From positions 1 to 64,000 of the forward strand of contig JBNMQM010000020.1 in NCBI GenBank assembly GCA_051278195.1: 64,000 nucleotides of DNA, given 5' to 3'. This DNA comes from JAHRVQ01 sp051278195 (GTDB taxonomy: Bacteria; Pseudomonadota; Gammaproteobacteria; Pseudomonadales; Azotimanducaceae). Within the stretch, counting starts at the first letter, position 1, and the number at the start of each line of letters is the position of its first letter. Below the pieces are notes generated by a model. That model was not told the DNA's origin. It worked only from the letters and a program-made list of their open reading frames with translations, and made no database searches. Both the position numbers and the translations under genes were made by a program. Positions 27,387 through 36,389 of this stretch are shown piece after piece.

Positions 27387-28655
27387 ATGGTCACAAGAAG
27401 AGTTTTCTTAAGTGGGGCTCTGGCAACTGCAGCGCTACCGGCGCTCAATGCATATGGTGCCATGACAATGGCGAACCACACACTTGCGACAGACGAAGCC
27501 TATTGGGCCGGGATCAGGAAGCTCTACGACCTTAAGCCGGACATGATCAATGTCGAAAATGGCTACTGGGGCATGATGGCAAGGCCAGTGCTTGAGCAGT
27601 ACATCACGCATACGGAAAACGTTAATCGAGACAACTCCTGGTTTGCTCGACGTGAGTTCGGCAAACGTTTCCGCCATGTAACTGAAACACTTGCGACCTC
27701 ACTCAATGTCGGTCCAGATGAAATTGCGCTAACGCGAGGCGCAACAGAAGCACTTCAAGCACTTATGTCGGGTTACCGGGGCCTTAAGGCTGGCGATGCT
27801 GTGATGTACGCAGACCTCGACTACGGTTCGATGCAGATGTCGTTAGAATCGAAAGCCAATCAAGAAGGCGCGGACATCATCCGCTTGGAGATTCCGGAAC
27901 CGGTCTCATATGAAGGATTGATTGAATTCTATACACAGGCGATGGCTGACGCGCCAAAAACCCAGCTACTACTACTCACTCATATCAGTCACCGCACAGG
28001 CCTGGTCATCCCGGTTAAAGAAATTACTGAAATCGCAAAATCGCGGGGTATCGATGTCATCGTCGATGCCGCACATTCCTGGGGACAACTAGACTTTTCT
28101 CCGCGTGACCTGGGCGCAGACTTCATTGGGTTCAATTTACATAAATGGATCGGTGCGCCTATTGGCGTCGGGGCACTTTATATCCGCCAGGCTAGATTGG
28201 CTGACATTGCGCCGAACCCCTCGGCGAGCGCCAACGAATATGACAAGGTGACTGGGCGAGCACACACAGGTACCAGTAACTTTGCCGCAATACTGACGGT
28301 ACCTGACGCGCTTGAGTTTCACGCGTCAATTACCGCGTCGGCGAAGGCGGCGCGACTTCAATATCTGAGAAATGAATGGGTCAAGTTCGTCGCTGACACA
28401 CCGGAGATTAAGGTGCTAACGGGTGAGGACCCGCGCCTCCATGCGGGCATCACATCATTTCGAATCAAGGGCCGAACATCGACCGATGATAATCGTGCAA
28501 TCGTCGCTAAACTGTTGGACGAGAGCCGTATTTTTACAGTTCATAGAACAGGCGTCGCGGCTGGCGCCTGCGTTCGAATTACTCCGGGCATCTACAACAC
28601 AACAGCAGAAATGCACAGTGTTGGCCGAGCGATTCGCGCATTAGCACCGGCATAA
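27387..28655 (+). CDS. Class V aminotransferase (isopenicillin-N-epimerase-like) with Tat signal
   Basis: A 422-residue PLP enzyme. TRRVFLSGALATAALPAL at the N-terminus is a twin-arginine signal, so the folded, cofactor-loaded protein is probably exported. Family residues: TRGATEALQ (phosphate contact), HISHRTGLVIPV, the PLP-ring Asp227 in VIVDAAHSWGQ and the Schiff-base Lys253 in GFNLHKW. It is closest in pattern to isopenicillin-N-epimerase/cysteine-desulfurase-like proteins; the reaction could be epimerisation, desulfuration or transamination. It has no obvious operon partner: it is divergent from the Fur-controlled operon and convergent with the S33 peptidase. Confidence 0.85.
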   Translation: MVTRRVFLSGALATAALPALNAYGAMTMANHTLATDEAYWAGIRKLYDLKPDMINVENGYWGMMARPVLEQYITHTENVNRDNSWFARREFGKRFRHVTETLATSLNVGPDEIALTRGATEALQALMSGYRGLKAGDAVMYADLDYGSMQMSLESKANQEGADIIRLEIPEPVSYEGLIEFYTQAMADAPKTQLLLLTHISHRTGLVIPVKEITEIAKSRGIDVIVDAAHSWGQLDFSPRDLGADFIGFNLHKWIGAPIGVGALYIRQARLADIAPNPSASANEYDKVTGRAHTGTSNFAAILTVPDALEFHASITASAKAARLQYLRNEWVKFVADTPEIKVLTGEDPRLHAGITSFRIKGRTSTDDNRAIVAKLLDESRIFTVHRTGVAAGACVRITPGIYNTTAEMHSVGRAIRALAPA

Positions 28656-28700
28656 CACTTAAATCGTACCTAGATGGAATTTGAAGAAATCGACAGCAGG

Positions 28701-30197
28701 TCAACCAGCAGGCACAAACTCTGGCAGCTCAATTTTGATTCGTTTCTTCGTAATGCGGTCGCCACTTAGGAACCGATGAATGACTTCTGTTACCTCCGGT
28801 GAGCGCATAAAAAGATTGTGGCCGGCGTTCTCTACCAATACATGAGTCAATTTCGATAACCCTGCCGTTGCTTCGACTTGTGCATCAATATAGGTCCTGC
28901 CATCTAGCGTGCCTGTCAGCAGCAATGTTGGCACATCACTGACGGCTTCAGTTCGAAAATCGCCCCCTAGATCTAGATCGACAATTTTTTTGTTTAGGTG
29001 CGGCATAGGAAAGTTCAATGCCAGCCCTAGCAGCGAAGACTTGGCTTGTTGGTTAACCAGCTCTAAGCGCTCATCTGTAATGCCCGATGCCACATCCATT
29101 GCTAGGGGCATCACATCAAAAGATATTTCTGCATCGTTGAAGTAGCCACGGCGCAGAACCTGAGTGAGTGGTCCAACAATGCCTTTATCCAGGTCCCAGT
29201 AAAGTGACAGCAACGTCGGCACACCTCTGTGCGGGTCGGCAATCATGCTCGAGGCCAGTATCTGCATGTGGTAGCGCTGGAACAATAAGTCGACCGGTTC
29301 GCTATCCTTAACGGGAACGGCAAGCAATATCGGCTTCACTTCTAGTTGGTGGTGGACGCGCGTCATCAAGGCTTTAATATCTGGATAGGCACTGGCTGCC
29401 GCAGGTTGTGAGTTGACGGCCGTTTGCAAACGTTGAAAATAGGCGTCGGTCCGGCTCGGCAACTTCACCGTTTGATTTAACCCCTCAGCACTGGCAATCA
29501 CTACCTTCTCGATGCTGTTCGGGATCGCTTTCAAACTGGCCAGAGCTAGATGACTGCCGTAAGAGATGCCCCATAAAACCACCTTATCAGCCTCCAGGTG
29601 CCGTCGCAGGTCGTCGATATCACGAGCACTTTCTAAGGTGGTATAGCCGTTCACATCAACACCCTGCTCCGTCCATTGTTGGACGCAAGCCCGCGCTGCA
29701 TTTTGATAAAGTACGGTGAGTTGTTGGTCGGTCGCAACCTCGGTTAATGGAATATGCTGACCAGATTGACACTTATCGACGATTTTCGATGCGCCGGTAC
29801 CCCGTTGATCCAGCGCAATCACATCACCATGCTGACGCAATGCCATAAACAGTGGATACCGAAAGCCCGGATATCTCGCGGTCTGGATGCCTGAGCCACC
29901 TGGGCCACCCGAGAGGTAAATAATAGGGCTTCTTTTAGTTAGCGAATCCTTAGCCGAACCTGTTGCCGGAAATCGCACATACCGAACAGGAATCATTCTG
30001 CTCTGGGGCTTACTACGATTCTCAGGCACTTCAATAAAGCCTTCAAGTGCATCGGTCTTTTGCCCATCCATGGTTTCGAAAACAATGGCATTCTCGTTCT
30101 TAAACATCGGCTGAGCAGATGCCGCAGATGCCAGCGGGCCAAAAAACAGAAGTAAAAATGGCGGGAGGTAGGAAATGTTTAGATAAGCAAATCTCAT
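28701..30197 (-). CDS. Exported S33-family peptidase / alpha-beta hydrolase (tripeptidyl-aminopeptidase-like)
   Basis: A 498-residue hydrolase with a signal peptide (FLLLFFGPLASAASA, residues 14-28). The oxyanion motif GGPGGSG is at 97-103, ALDQRGTG follows, the nucleophile Ser212 is in GISYGSH, and the charge relay is completed by Asp432 (GTLDGRT) and His460 (ENAGHNLF). This is the proline-iminopeptidase/tripeptidyl-aminopeptidase layout with a C-terminal TAP-like part. It would trim peptides in the periplasm or outside. It is divergent from the LytTR regulator gene, with repeated LytTR-like sites between them. A fragment of a close paralogue lies near 27.2 kb. Confidence 0.88.
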   Translation of the reverse strand: MRFAYLNISYLPPFLLLFFGPLASAASAQPMFKNENAIVFETMDGQKTDALEGFIEVPENRSKPQSRMIPVRYVRFPATGSAKDSLTKRSPIIYLSGGPGGSGIQTARYPGFRYPLFMALRQHGDVIALDQRGTGASKIVDKCQSGQHIPLTEVATDQQLTVLYQNAARACVQQWTEQGVDVNGYTTLESARDIDDLRRHLEADKVVLWGISYGSHLALASLKAIPNSIEKVVIASAEGLNQTVKLPSRTDAYFQRLQTAVNSQPAAASAYPDIKALMTRVHHQLEVKPILLAVPVKDSEPVDLLFQRYHMQILASSMIADPHRGVPTLLSLYWDLDKGIVGPLTQVLRRGYFNDAEISFDVMPLAMDVASGITDERLELVNQQAKSSLLGLALNFPMPHLNKKIVDLDLGGDFRTEAVSDVPTLLLTGTLDGRTYIDAQVEATAGLSKLTHVLVENAGHNLFMRSPEVTEVIHRFLSGDRITKKRIKIELPEFVPAG

Positions 30198-30304
30198 GGT
30201 GCAACCTTGGAACGTCTGGTGATCGAGATTCGATTAACGAGCATGCCGTCTGACGAGTCATGCTATATTCGGCCAAAGGCATCAAAACAACTGCCGAACT
30301 CGGT

Positions 30305-30359
30305 TAACGGTAGCCAAAATTCTTTAAACGGTATCTGCCCTACGCGCCTTCTACGGTAG
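30305..30359. promoter_or_regulatory. Repeated LytTR-type binding-site candidates
   Basis: Three same-direction copies of (a/t)aacggta-like sequence occur at 30305-30313 (taacggtag), 30326-30334 (aaacggtat) and 30351-30359 (ctacggtag). The first two are 21 bp apart, two helical turns, which is the spacing used by LytTR dimers. On the complementary strand they read ACCGTTAAC and ACCGTTTAA, each eight of nine against the LytTR consensus [TA][AC][CA]GTTN[AG][TG]; the third is weaker. They lie 13-67 bp before the regulator gene start and about 110-160 bp before the divergent peptidase start, so both genes could be targets. Confidence 0.55.
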
Positions 30360-30371
30360 GCTAGCGCTTAT

Positions 30372-31898
30372 ATGCTGCGACTTCTCCTCTTAACATTGTG
30401 CACCCTGCTCATAGCTTCCCCCCTCGATGCGCAGGCAGAGATTCGCCTGATCGCCGTCGATTTGGCAGACATCTCTGTCTGTTCCAGCGCAGCCATGCCG
30501 ACGAACTTCCAAGCGGATAATTGTCTCCAAACCGATTTCGCCCACGCAGACCCGCAAGGTCAGCAGATTTGGGTTGAGACCACGCTGACCGTGCCAGAAA
30601 GTTGGCTGGATGACTCTGGGCCGCTGGGATTCTATATTTTCGCGAAGACCTCAAGCGAGGTTTTTTTCAACGGCCAACGCCTTGGCCAGAACGGCACACC
30701 CGGGCAAACCGCCGACAGCGAAATACCCGGCAAAATGGACATCACATTTCATGTGCCAGCATCTCTTTTGAAGCAGGAGAACGTGGTGGTACTAAATCTC
30801 TCTTCCCATCACGGCTACCTTCATTTGTCCCACCCCATCCACTTTGTTGGCGTCGGTGACTATGGCGCACCACAAGCGATGTTTAATAACTACATGTTGA
30901 TCACCATTGCACTACTTGGTGCGCTCATCCTCGGCACATTCTATTTCGGTGTCCTTTGTCTGCAACCAGAACGGCGCTCAGAGTACGTCTATTTGCTGTT
31001 GATGGGACTCTTTGCCTCAACACAACTTTTTGCTGAACTAAGCCGCAGCCTGTTTGCCTACCTGTATCCCATACATGACGTGAGACTGATCGTTATCGTG
31101 GCCTGTTCTTTCGGTTTTGGCATTTGTTTACTCGCCTACATCGCCAACCAGCACGCTAAACAGAGGGTCTGGACCTGGCTCGCAGCGAGTGGAATCGCGA
31201 CTGCGATCGCCGCGTACCTAATCGAGGGCTTTGATGCCAAAACCACTTTTGCGATCCTGGTACCGTCACTTTGCTCAATGCTACTAATCGGCGTAAAGAT
31301 CTTTCGACAGCGTGGTGAAAAGCAACAGCCCGAAGTTTGGGGATATCTGTTCGCTCTCGCCCTGTTTAACGGTACCGTGGTCTTAACGCTGAATGTTTTT
31401 CACAACCTAACGTTCTACCTGATCATTACTGGGATGATTGCCTACCTCTTTGCCCAACAGGCGCGAGCGCTGACACGGGAACGACAGCAACGTCATGAAG
31501 AAGAGAAACGCACCGCCAAACTAAGCTTCAAGTTAGACCAGATCGAACAGCAGGTGATGCCGACCAATCTGACCGTTACAAACAGTGGTGAGGTGATTCA
31601 GTTATCGACAGACCTCATTCGATACTGCAAAGCCTCAGGCGACTATGTCGAACTTCACCTCGAGGACAACAGGGAACAGCTGTACAGCGGCAGTCTCAAG
31701 AGTTTGGAAGATCGACTGCCGAGTACCTTTCTAAAAGTACATCGTTCCTACATCGTCAATCTAGAACATGTGTCAAAACTGGTCTCTAGCAGACAAACAA
31801 AAACTAGCGGGAGTTGTCTTGTTTTGAGCGACAATACCGAGATACCCGTCAGTCGACGGGTGATGCCTATGGTGCGGAAGGCGTTTACTAACGTTTAG
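30372..31898 (+). CDS. Membrane-anchored one-component regulator: sensor + 7TM + LytTR
   Basis: A 508-residue protein. A signal peptide (LLLLTLCTLLIASPLDA) precedes a periplasmic beta-rich sensor domain (about 23-170), resembling the extracellular part of 7TMR-DISM receptors. Seven hydrophobic segments span about 172-372, a charged coiled coil (LTRERQQRHEEEKRTAKLS) follows, and residues about 405-505 form a LytTR DNA-binding domain (YCKASGDYVELHLED, LEDRLPSTFLKVHRSYIVNL). It has no receiver or kinase domain, so ligand sensing outside would be passed straight to DNA binding at the membrane. Sites resembling LytTR boxes stand just upstream. The divergent exported peptidase is the obvious target. 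Confidence 0.88.
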   Translation: MLRLLLLTLCTLLIASPLDAQAEIRLIAVDLADISVCSSAAMPTNFQADNCLQTDFAHADPQGQQIWVETTLTVPESWLDDSGPLGFYIFAKTSSEVFFNGQRLGQNGTPGQTADSEIPGKMDITFHVPASLLKQENVVVLNLSSHHGYLHLSHPIHFVGVGDYGAPQAMFNNYMLITIALLGALILGTFYFGVLCLQPERRSEYVYLLLMGLFASTQLFAELSRSLFAYLYPIHDVRLIVIVACSFGFGICLLAYIANQHAKQRVWTWLAASGIATAIAAYLIEGFDAKTTFAILVPSLCSMLLIGVKIFRQRGEKQQPEVWGYLFALALFNGTVVLTLNVFHNLTFYLIITGMIAYLFAQQARALTRERQQRHEEEKRTAKLSFKLDQIEQQVMPTNLTVTNSGEVIQLSTDLIRYCKASGDYVELHLEDNREQLYSGSLKSLEDRLPSTFLKVHRSYIVNLEHVSKLVSSRQTKTSGSCLVLSDNTEIPVSRRVMPMVRKAFTNV

Positions 31899-32167
31899 GT
31901 GTTCAGTGGGCTCTGCAGATTTAAATCGCTTCACAGGGTCTGAGAGCATCTCGTCACACCGCATCAAATGAATGGGGGCAGCGGACGTGATTTTTGTGCG
32001 ATCCCGACTGGCGATTGGTTTATCCAGCTTCATGGCAGTCGTGCCACACCTTTACAATTTTTCTATGTGGCAGAAATTCTCCATATGCTCTACGGTGGCA
32101 ATACTTTTCAAGCAGAATTTTATTTTGCTCGCGGCACGAAAACTGAAACAACACTAAAGGTAGAGAA

Positions 32168-32971
32168 ATGGCAGGACGTTTGGAAAATAGAGTTGCGGTG
32201 ATCACCGGTGGCACCAGCGGCATTGGCGAGGCAACAGCAGAACTGTTTGTCGCGGAAGGCGCCAGCGTGGTGATTTGTGGTCGGTCAGACGCAAAAGGCG
32301 CTGCCATCGCAGATCGGTTAGGAGATGCCTGTAAATTTATAACCGCTGATGTCATGCACGAAGCCGACATTGCAAAGACAATCGAGTTTGCGGCCGAAAC
32401 TTTTGGTGGCATCGACATCCTCTTTAACAACGCTGGCGGACCTACTGCTGGTGATATCACGGACGTCGACGAGGACACCATACGTTACGCCATGCAGCTG
32501 CTGTTCAGCAGCGCGGTGCTTGGCATCAAACATGTTGTACCGCATTTGCAGGCAAGGGGTGGCGGTAGCATTATCAATAACTCGAGTATTGCCGCGATAC
32601 GCGACAATCAGGGTGGCCTACTCTATTCCTCTGCCAAGGCAGCTTTGACACACTACACGCAACTTGCCGGCGTCCGGCTTGGGCCCAGCGGGATTCGCGT
32701 CAACTGCATTTCTCCCGGTGCCATTGCGACACCCATTTTTTATGGCGGTTCTGCACGCGCAAATACATTAAGCGATGATCAGAATGCGACAAAGATGGCG
32801 AAGCTTGAGGGCAACCTTGCCAACGCAACACCTATGCAGAAAACTGGCTTACCGGTGGATATTGCGACAGGTGCGCTGTATCTCGCTAGTGATGAAGGCC
32901 GGTTCGTGAATAGTCATGATCTGATCATTGATGGCGGTCGAACCAGCATGTTCCATGAGCCGCAGCACTAA
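32168..32971 (+). CDS. Short-chain dehydrogenase/reductase
   Basis: A 267-residue classical SDR. The cofactor motif TGGTSGIG is at 13-20, NNAGG follows at about 91, the catalytic Ser is in NNSSIAA and the YxxxK pair is Tyr153/Lys157 (LLYSSAK). CISPGAIATP is the conserved post-catalytic loop. An Arg after the second strand (CGRSDA) favours NADP over NAD, though this is weak. Substrate unknown. aaaggtagag precedes the ATG. It stands alone after the LytTR gene, with 107 bp or more to the next gene. Confidence 0.88.
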   Translation: MAGRLENRVAVITGGTSGIGEATAELFVAEGASVVICGRSDAKGAAIADRLGDACKFITADVMHEADIAKTIEFAAETFGGIDILFNNAGGPTAGDITDVDEDTIRYAMQLLFSSAVLGIKHVVPHLQARGGGSIINNSSIAAIRDNQGGLLYSSAKAALTHYTQLAGVRLGPSGIRVNCISPGAIATPIFYGGSARANTLSDDQNATKMAKLEGNLANATPMQKTGLPVDIATGALYLASDEGRFVNSHDLIIDGGRTSMFHEPQH

Positions 32972-33090
32972 GACTGGTCTATTGAGTCGCGCGAGGAGTT
33001 AGGAATGTCGAACACAACTTTTGGGAGCATTTTGTTCGCGCGGTTGGGTGCGGTAGTATCGGCAAGACTCACTCAAGGTTGAATATCACC

Positions 33091-33909
33091 ATGAAAATAG
33101 AGAACTTACTGGACCTGCAAAGATATCCGCTTCATGACAACGACGATCCCTTGCGAATCGCCCTTGTGGAACAGTGCAAAGCCGATCTGGAAAATCAGCT
33201 CTATTGCGTCATACCTGACATTGTCCTACCGGCAGCGCTGGATGTAATGAGTGGCGAAGCAAGCGAATTAGGGTCGGAGTCAAATCACAACAACTCACTG
33301 CGCAATTGTTACTTGCACCGACAAATCGACCCCTCACTGCCCGACGATCATCCGCGCAATCTGCAAGACAGATCGAGCGTACGAATGATTGCTTATGACC
33401 AGGTCTCGTCCGAGTCACCCCTCAAGTTGTTCTATAAGTCTGACCTCATTCGTCAACTTGTCGCTGAGATCGTTAATGAAGGTGAGCTATTCGATAACGA
33501 GGACCCTTACCAACCGGCAAATTACGTCTGCTATCAGGACGGCGATGAATCGTCCTGGCATTTCGACTCGGATAATTCTTTTACCATGACACTGATGATC
33601 CAACCTGCTGACGCCGGTGGCCAATTCGAGATGTCACCGAACACTCGCTCTCTGCCAGATCAAAACTATGATCACGTTAGCAACGTCCTCAGGGGCAAAC
33701 GAGATGACACCATTGTTTCTGTAGGCCGGGAACCCGGCGCTTTGTGCATTTTCAAAGGATGCGATTCACTCCATCGTGTGACACCAGTTCAGGGTGAAAA
33801 GCTTCGAATCATGGGCGTGTTCGTCTATGAATTCAGCGCAGGCGTGCTGGGAGACCCAGAAGTGAATGCGACCATCTACGGGCCACGGTTATCCGCCGCC
33901 ACGCACTGA
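33091..33909 (+). CDS. HalD/BesD-like Fe(II)/2-oxoglutarate oxygenase with an intact HxD triad
   Basis: A 272-residue protein resembling the BesD/HalD group of iron/2-oxoglutarate enzymes, which act on free amino acids. Numbered from ATG 33091, the metal ligands would be His157 and Asp159 (SSWHFDSDN) and His228 (DSLHRVTPV), with Arg239 (EKLRIMG) as the 2-oxoglutarate anchor; GGQFEMSP matches the core strand. BesD-type halogenases lack the Asp, leaving room for chloride. Its presence here predicts hydroxylation rather than halogenation. A TTG at 33079 in the same frame is an alternative start. Assignment to the group rests on remembered motif pattern, so confidence is moderate. Confidence 0.65.
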   Translation: MKIENLLDLQRYPLHDNDDPLRIALVEQCKADLENQLYCVIPDIVLPAALDVMSGEASELGSESNHNNSLRNCYLHRQIDPSLPDDHPRNLQDRSSVRMIAYDQVSSESPLKLFYKSDLIRQLVAEIVNEGELFDNEDPYQPANYVCYQDGDESSWHFDSDNSFTMTLMIQPADAGGQFEMSPNTRSLPDQNYDHVSNVLRGKRDDTIVSVGREPGALCIFKGCDSLHRVTPVQGEKLRIMGVFVYEFSAGVLGDPEVNATIYGPRLSAATH

Positions 33910-33943
33910 AAACAGAAAAAAACAACATCAAAAAGGGGCAAAG

Positions 33944-34945
33944 ATGTCAACAGTGATTTCTCTACTTATAAACGGGTTGTATGTCATCGCTACAATCGTA
34001 GGCGTATATTTTTTGATCGCATTGATATTAATATTCACGGAATGGCCGAAAGAGCTACCTGCTTCAAAGGGTTTAGACTTTCCATCAGGCGGAAGTGAAA
34101 CCAACATTGCTCCTCACGAAGAGACCACCTATACAACTCGAAATGATGACGAGCTACCGGTTAGAATATTTTTGGGTTCGGACGACTTGCCACTTATTAT
34201 TGTCGTTCACGGCTCAGGCTGGCATGGCGGCGCCTATTTAGAACTTGCCTCTGAACTAGCGGCTCCGGGCCATACCGTTTTAGTGCCCGACATGAGAGGT
34301 CACGGGGTGTCGCCAGAGAGGCGAGGCGATGTGGATTACGTCGGTCAATTCGAGGATGACCTCGCCGACTTAATTCAACGCTACCAGGTTGCGGAGCAAG
34401 AAGTCATTTTGGTAGGACACTCTAGTGGCGGTGGTCTGGTCGTCCGATTTGCCGGTGGACCCAACGGCTTGCTGATGGATCGAGCTGTGGTTATTGCGCC
34501 CTTCCTTAAACATGATGCACCCACTACCCGGGCTCAGTCAGGTGGTTGGGCGCATCCATTGAACCGCCGCTATATTGGCTTGATCATGCTTAATGTCGCG
34601 GGATTAGAGGTCCTAAATAATCTGACCGTGATCCAATTCAACTTTCCTGATCAAGTGTTACAGAGCCCGACAGGCGAGACCGCAACCGGTGCATATTCTT
34701 ACCGCTTGAATACCAGCTTTGCACCACGCAACAGTTATCAGGAGGATGTCGCCCTCTTGCCAAAATTTTTACTAGTGGTTGGAGCAGATGATGAGGCCTT
34801 TGTCGCAGAGAACTTTGAGCCCCTGCTAAAACCAATGACGTCAAATGGCACTTATGCCATCGTGCCCGATCAATCCCATTTAGGAATCCTCACGAGCAAT
34901 GAAGCTTTCGATACGATCCGAGAATTTGTGGCGATGAGTCGATAG
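33944..34945 (+). CDS. Membrane-anchored alpha/beta hydrolase (serine lipase/esterase-like)
   Basis: A 333-residue hydrolase. One N-terminal TM helix (residues 5-32) anchors it, with the catalytic domain following. VVHGSGWHG provides the oxyanion loop, DMRGHGVSPERRG the next strand, the nucleophile Ser160 is in VGHSSGGG, and DQSHLGIL carries the catalytic His; VGADDEAF supplies the Asp. It resembles monoglyceride-lipase or lysophospholipase types. The ATG at 33944 is chosen because aaaaggggc stands about 10 bases upstream; longer in-frame starts would overlap the previous gene. It follows the oxygenase gene after 34 bp, so the pair is probably co-transcribed. Confidence 0.82.
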   Translation: MSTVISLLINGLYVIATIVGVYFLIALILIFTEWPKELPASKGLDFPSGGSETNIAPHEETTYTTRNDDELPVRIFLGSDDLPLIIVVHGSGWHGGAYLELASELAAPGHTVLVPDMRGHGVSPERRGDVDYVGQFEDDLADLIQRYQVAEQEVILVGHSSGGGLVVRFAGGPNGLLMDRAVVIAPFLKHDAPTTRAQSGGWAHPLNRRYIGLIMLNVAGLEVLNNLTVIQFNFPDQVLQSPTGETATGAYSYRLNTSFAPRNSYQEDVALLPKFLLVVGADDEAFVAENFEPLLKPMTSNGTYAIVPDQSHLGILTSNEAFDTIREFVAMSR

Positions 34946-35056
34946 CCGGCCAGCAAAAAATGGGATCAACAACGCGCAGACTGTTCAAGGATGACTAGCA
35001 GCTCTGCGGCAAACCAGTGTTCCGCCCGACGTAAGAGTCTGAACTAAATGTCCAGC

Positions 35057-35179
35057 TTACAAATCACCGACATTTTTAGCTTTTGCATCTTTCTTTACTC
35101 GTTTCGCGTCTTTCTTTTCTTTCGCGGTCAGGAGTGATTTTTTCTTACCTTCCTTATTACTTTTTTGTTCTTTACTCAT
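35057..35179 (-). CDS. Small lysine-rich protein, 40 residues
   Basis: A short gene in a 463-bp gap. It starts at ATG 35179 with aaagg eight bases upstream and ends with TAA at 35057. The product is very basic: MSKEQKSNKEGKKKSLLTAK, then EKKDAKRVKKDAKAK and a VGDL end, with about 17 Lys or Arg in 40 residues, no Cys and no hydrophobic core. It resembles small Lys-rich proteins I recall from other gammaproteobacteria, of unknown role. RNA or nucleoid binding is plausible. Good ribosome site, codon pattern and isolation support it being real. The remaining gap sequence shows no other gene. Confidence 0.65.
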   Translation of the reverse strand: MSKEQKSNKEGKKKSLLTAKEKKDAKRVKKDAKAKNVGDL

Positions 35180-35408
35180 GAGAATTACCTTTGGGTATGA
35201 ACGTTCTGATGATCGGAAAGTGCATCGAATATAGCACGATAGGACTTGTTACTCGTCTCATTTATCTGTTGGCGCAACAATAGAGTAATCTGAAATCTGG
35301 CGCTGCCTGATACTGTACGGCTAATTTTGATTGACCTACCGTGTTCCAAATGGAGATTGCGCCAAAATTACCCAGTCACTAGACTAAAGCCAACCCATTA
35401 CACCATAG

Positions 35409-36257
35409 ATGTTGATGCCGGTCGTATCCATCCCAGCAATTGCCCAACGTTACCGCCTAAAGATCTCTTTAACACTGATTCTAGTAGTGCTTGAGTCTGG
35501 CCTCGGGGTGTTGTACCCGCTGACAATAGGCTTTGCAATTGACAGATTAATTGACGGCTCGCACCTAGGCATCCGCTACCTCATTGCACTCGGCATAGCT
35601 TCGGTCATCATCGGCAGCGCTCGACGTCTTTACGACTCAAGAGTCTATGCGGCGATCTATGAAGAGGTTGTCATCGAAGTCCTTGAGGCAGAGAGAGAAA
35701 AAAAATCGGGCATATCGGTTGAGGTAGCACGTGCGAACCTGTTGACCGAGTTCGTCGATTTCTTTGAAGATGCCATGCCGGAAGTGGTCGGTGCGATTGT
35801 CTCTTTGGTTGGTATTTTGCTGGTCGTCGCCACACTCAATTTTCCAGTATTCGCCGCCTGCGTTGCGCTGTTTTCTTTGGTCGCACTGGTTTACATTTTT
35901 AGCGCCAGACTCAACTTTAGACTAAATACTGGGTACAACGATGAGCTCGAAAAACAGGTGGACGCAATAGAGCGGCGCAATTCTAGGCGACTCAAGAATC
36001 ATTTTCGACAACTGATGAGCTGGAACATAAAACTCTCGGACCTTGAGACATTTAACTATTTCATCATTTGGCTTGGCGCGGTTGCCTTATTTGTCTCAAC
36101 GCCAGTTTTACTGATTTCTGGCGGCGTTTTAGAATACGGTCTTATCCTTGCGATCATGCTTTATGTCTTCGAATTTATTGATGCACTCGTAGAACTGCCC
36201 TTGCACATTCAACAAGTTATACGCCTACAAGAAATCAGCCAACGGCTAAAACGCTAA
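35409..36257 (+). CDS. ABC transporter six-TM domain protein without an ATPase domain
   Basis: A 282-residue membrane protein with six hydrophobic segments in the spacing of an ABC exporter membrane domain: LTLILVVLESGLGVLYPLTIGF (first helix), YLIALGIASVIIGSARRLYDSR (second), a cytoplasmic stretch ending LTEFVDFFEDAMPEVVGAIV, and two pairs at about 145-180 and 215-265. No Walker motifs follow and no ATPase gene is nearby. Such stand-alone proteins are a recognised but uncharacterised family. It may associate with a distant ATPase or work without ATP. Nothing in the flanking genes points to a role. Confidence 0.75.
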   Translation: MLMPVVSIPAIAQRYRLKISLTLILVVLESGLGVLYPLTIGFAIDRLIDGSHLGIRYLIALGIASVIIGSARRLYDSRVYAAIYEEVVIEVLEAEREKKSGISVEVARANLLTEFVDFFEDAMPEVVGAIVSLVGILLVVATLNFPVFAACVALFSLVALVYIFSARLNFRLNTGYNDELEKQVDAIERRNSRRLKNHFRQLMSWNIKLSDLETFNYFIIWLGAVALFVSTPVLLISGGVLEYGLILAIMLYVFEFIDALVELPLHIQQVIRLQEISQRLKR

Positions 36258-36261
36258 TACC

Positions 36262-36284
36262 GCGGCCATCTGCGTGCCGCTTTT
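36262..36284 (+). terminator. Possible weak terminator after the TM-domain gene
   Basis: A five-base GC stem (gcggc 36262-36266 with gccgc 36276-36280, nine-base loop) is followed by tttta. It stands five bases after the stop codon at 36257. The stem is short, so this is tentative. Confidence 0.35.
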
Positions 36285-36389
36285 ATATTCGGTTTACTCG
36301 AGTTTAACGCACTGAATGTTCGACTTGTTCGCCGTACCCTCGTTCAGCATGATCGTGTCATCAACTTAACAACACCCAAGGAGAGTTTG

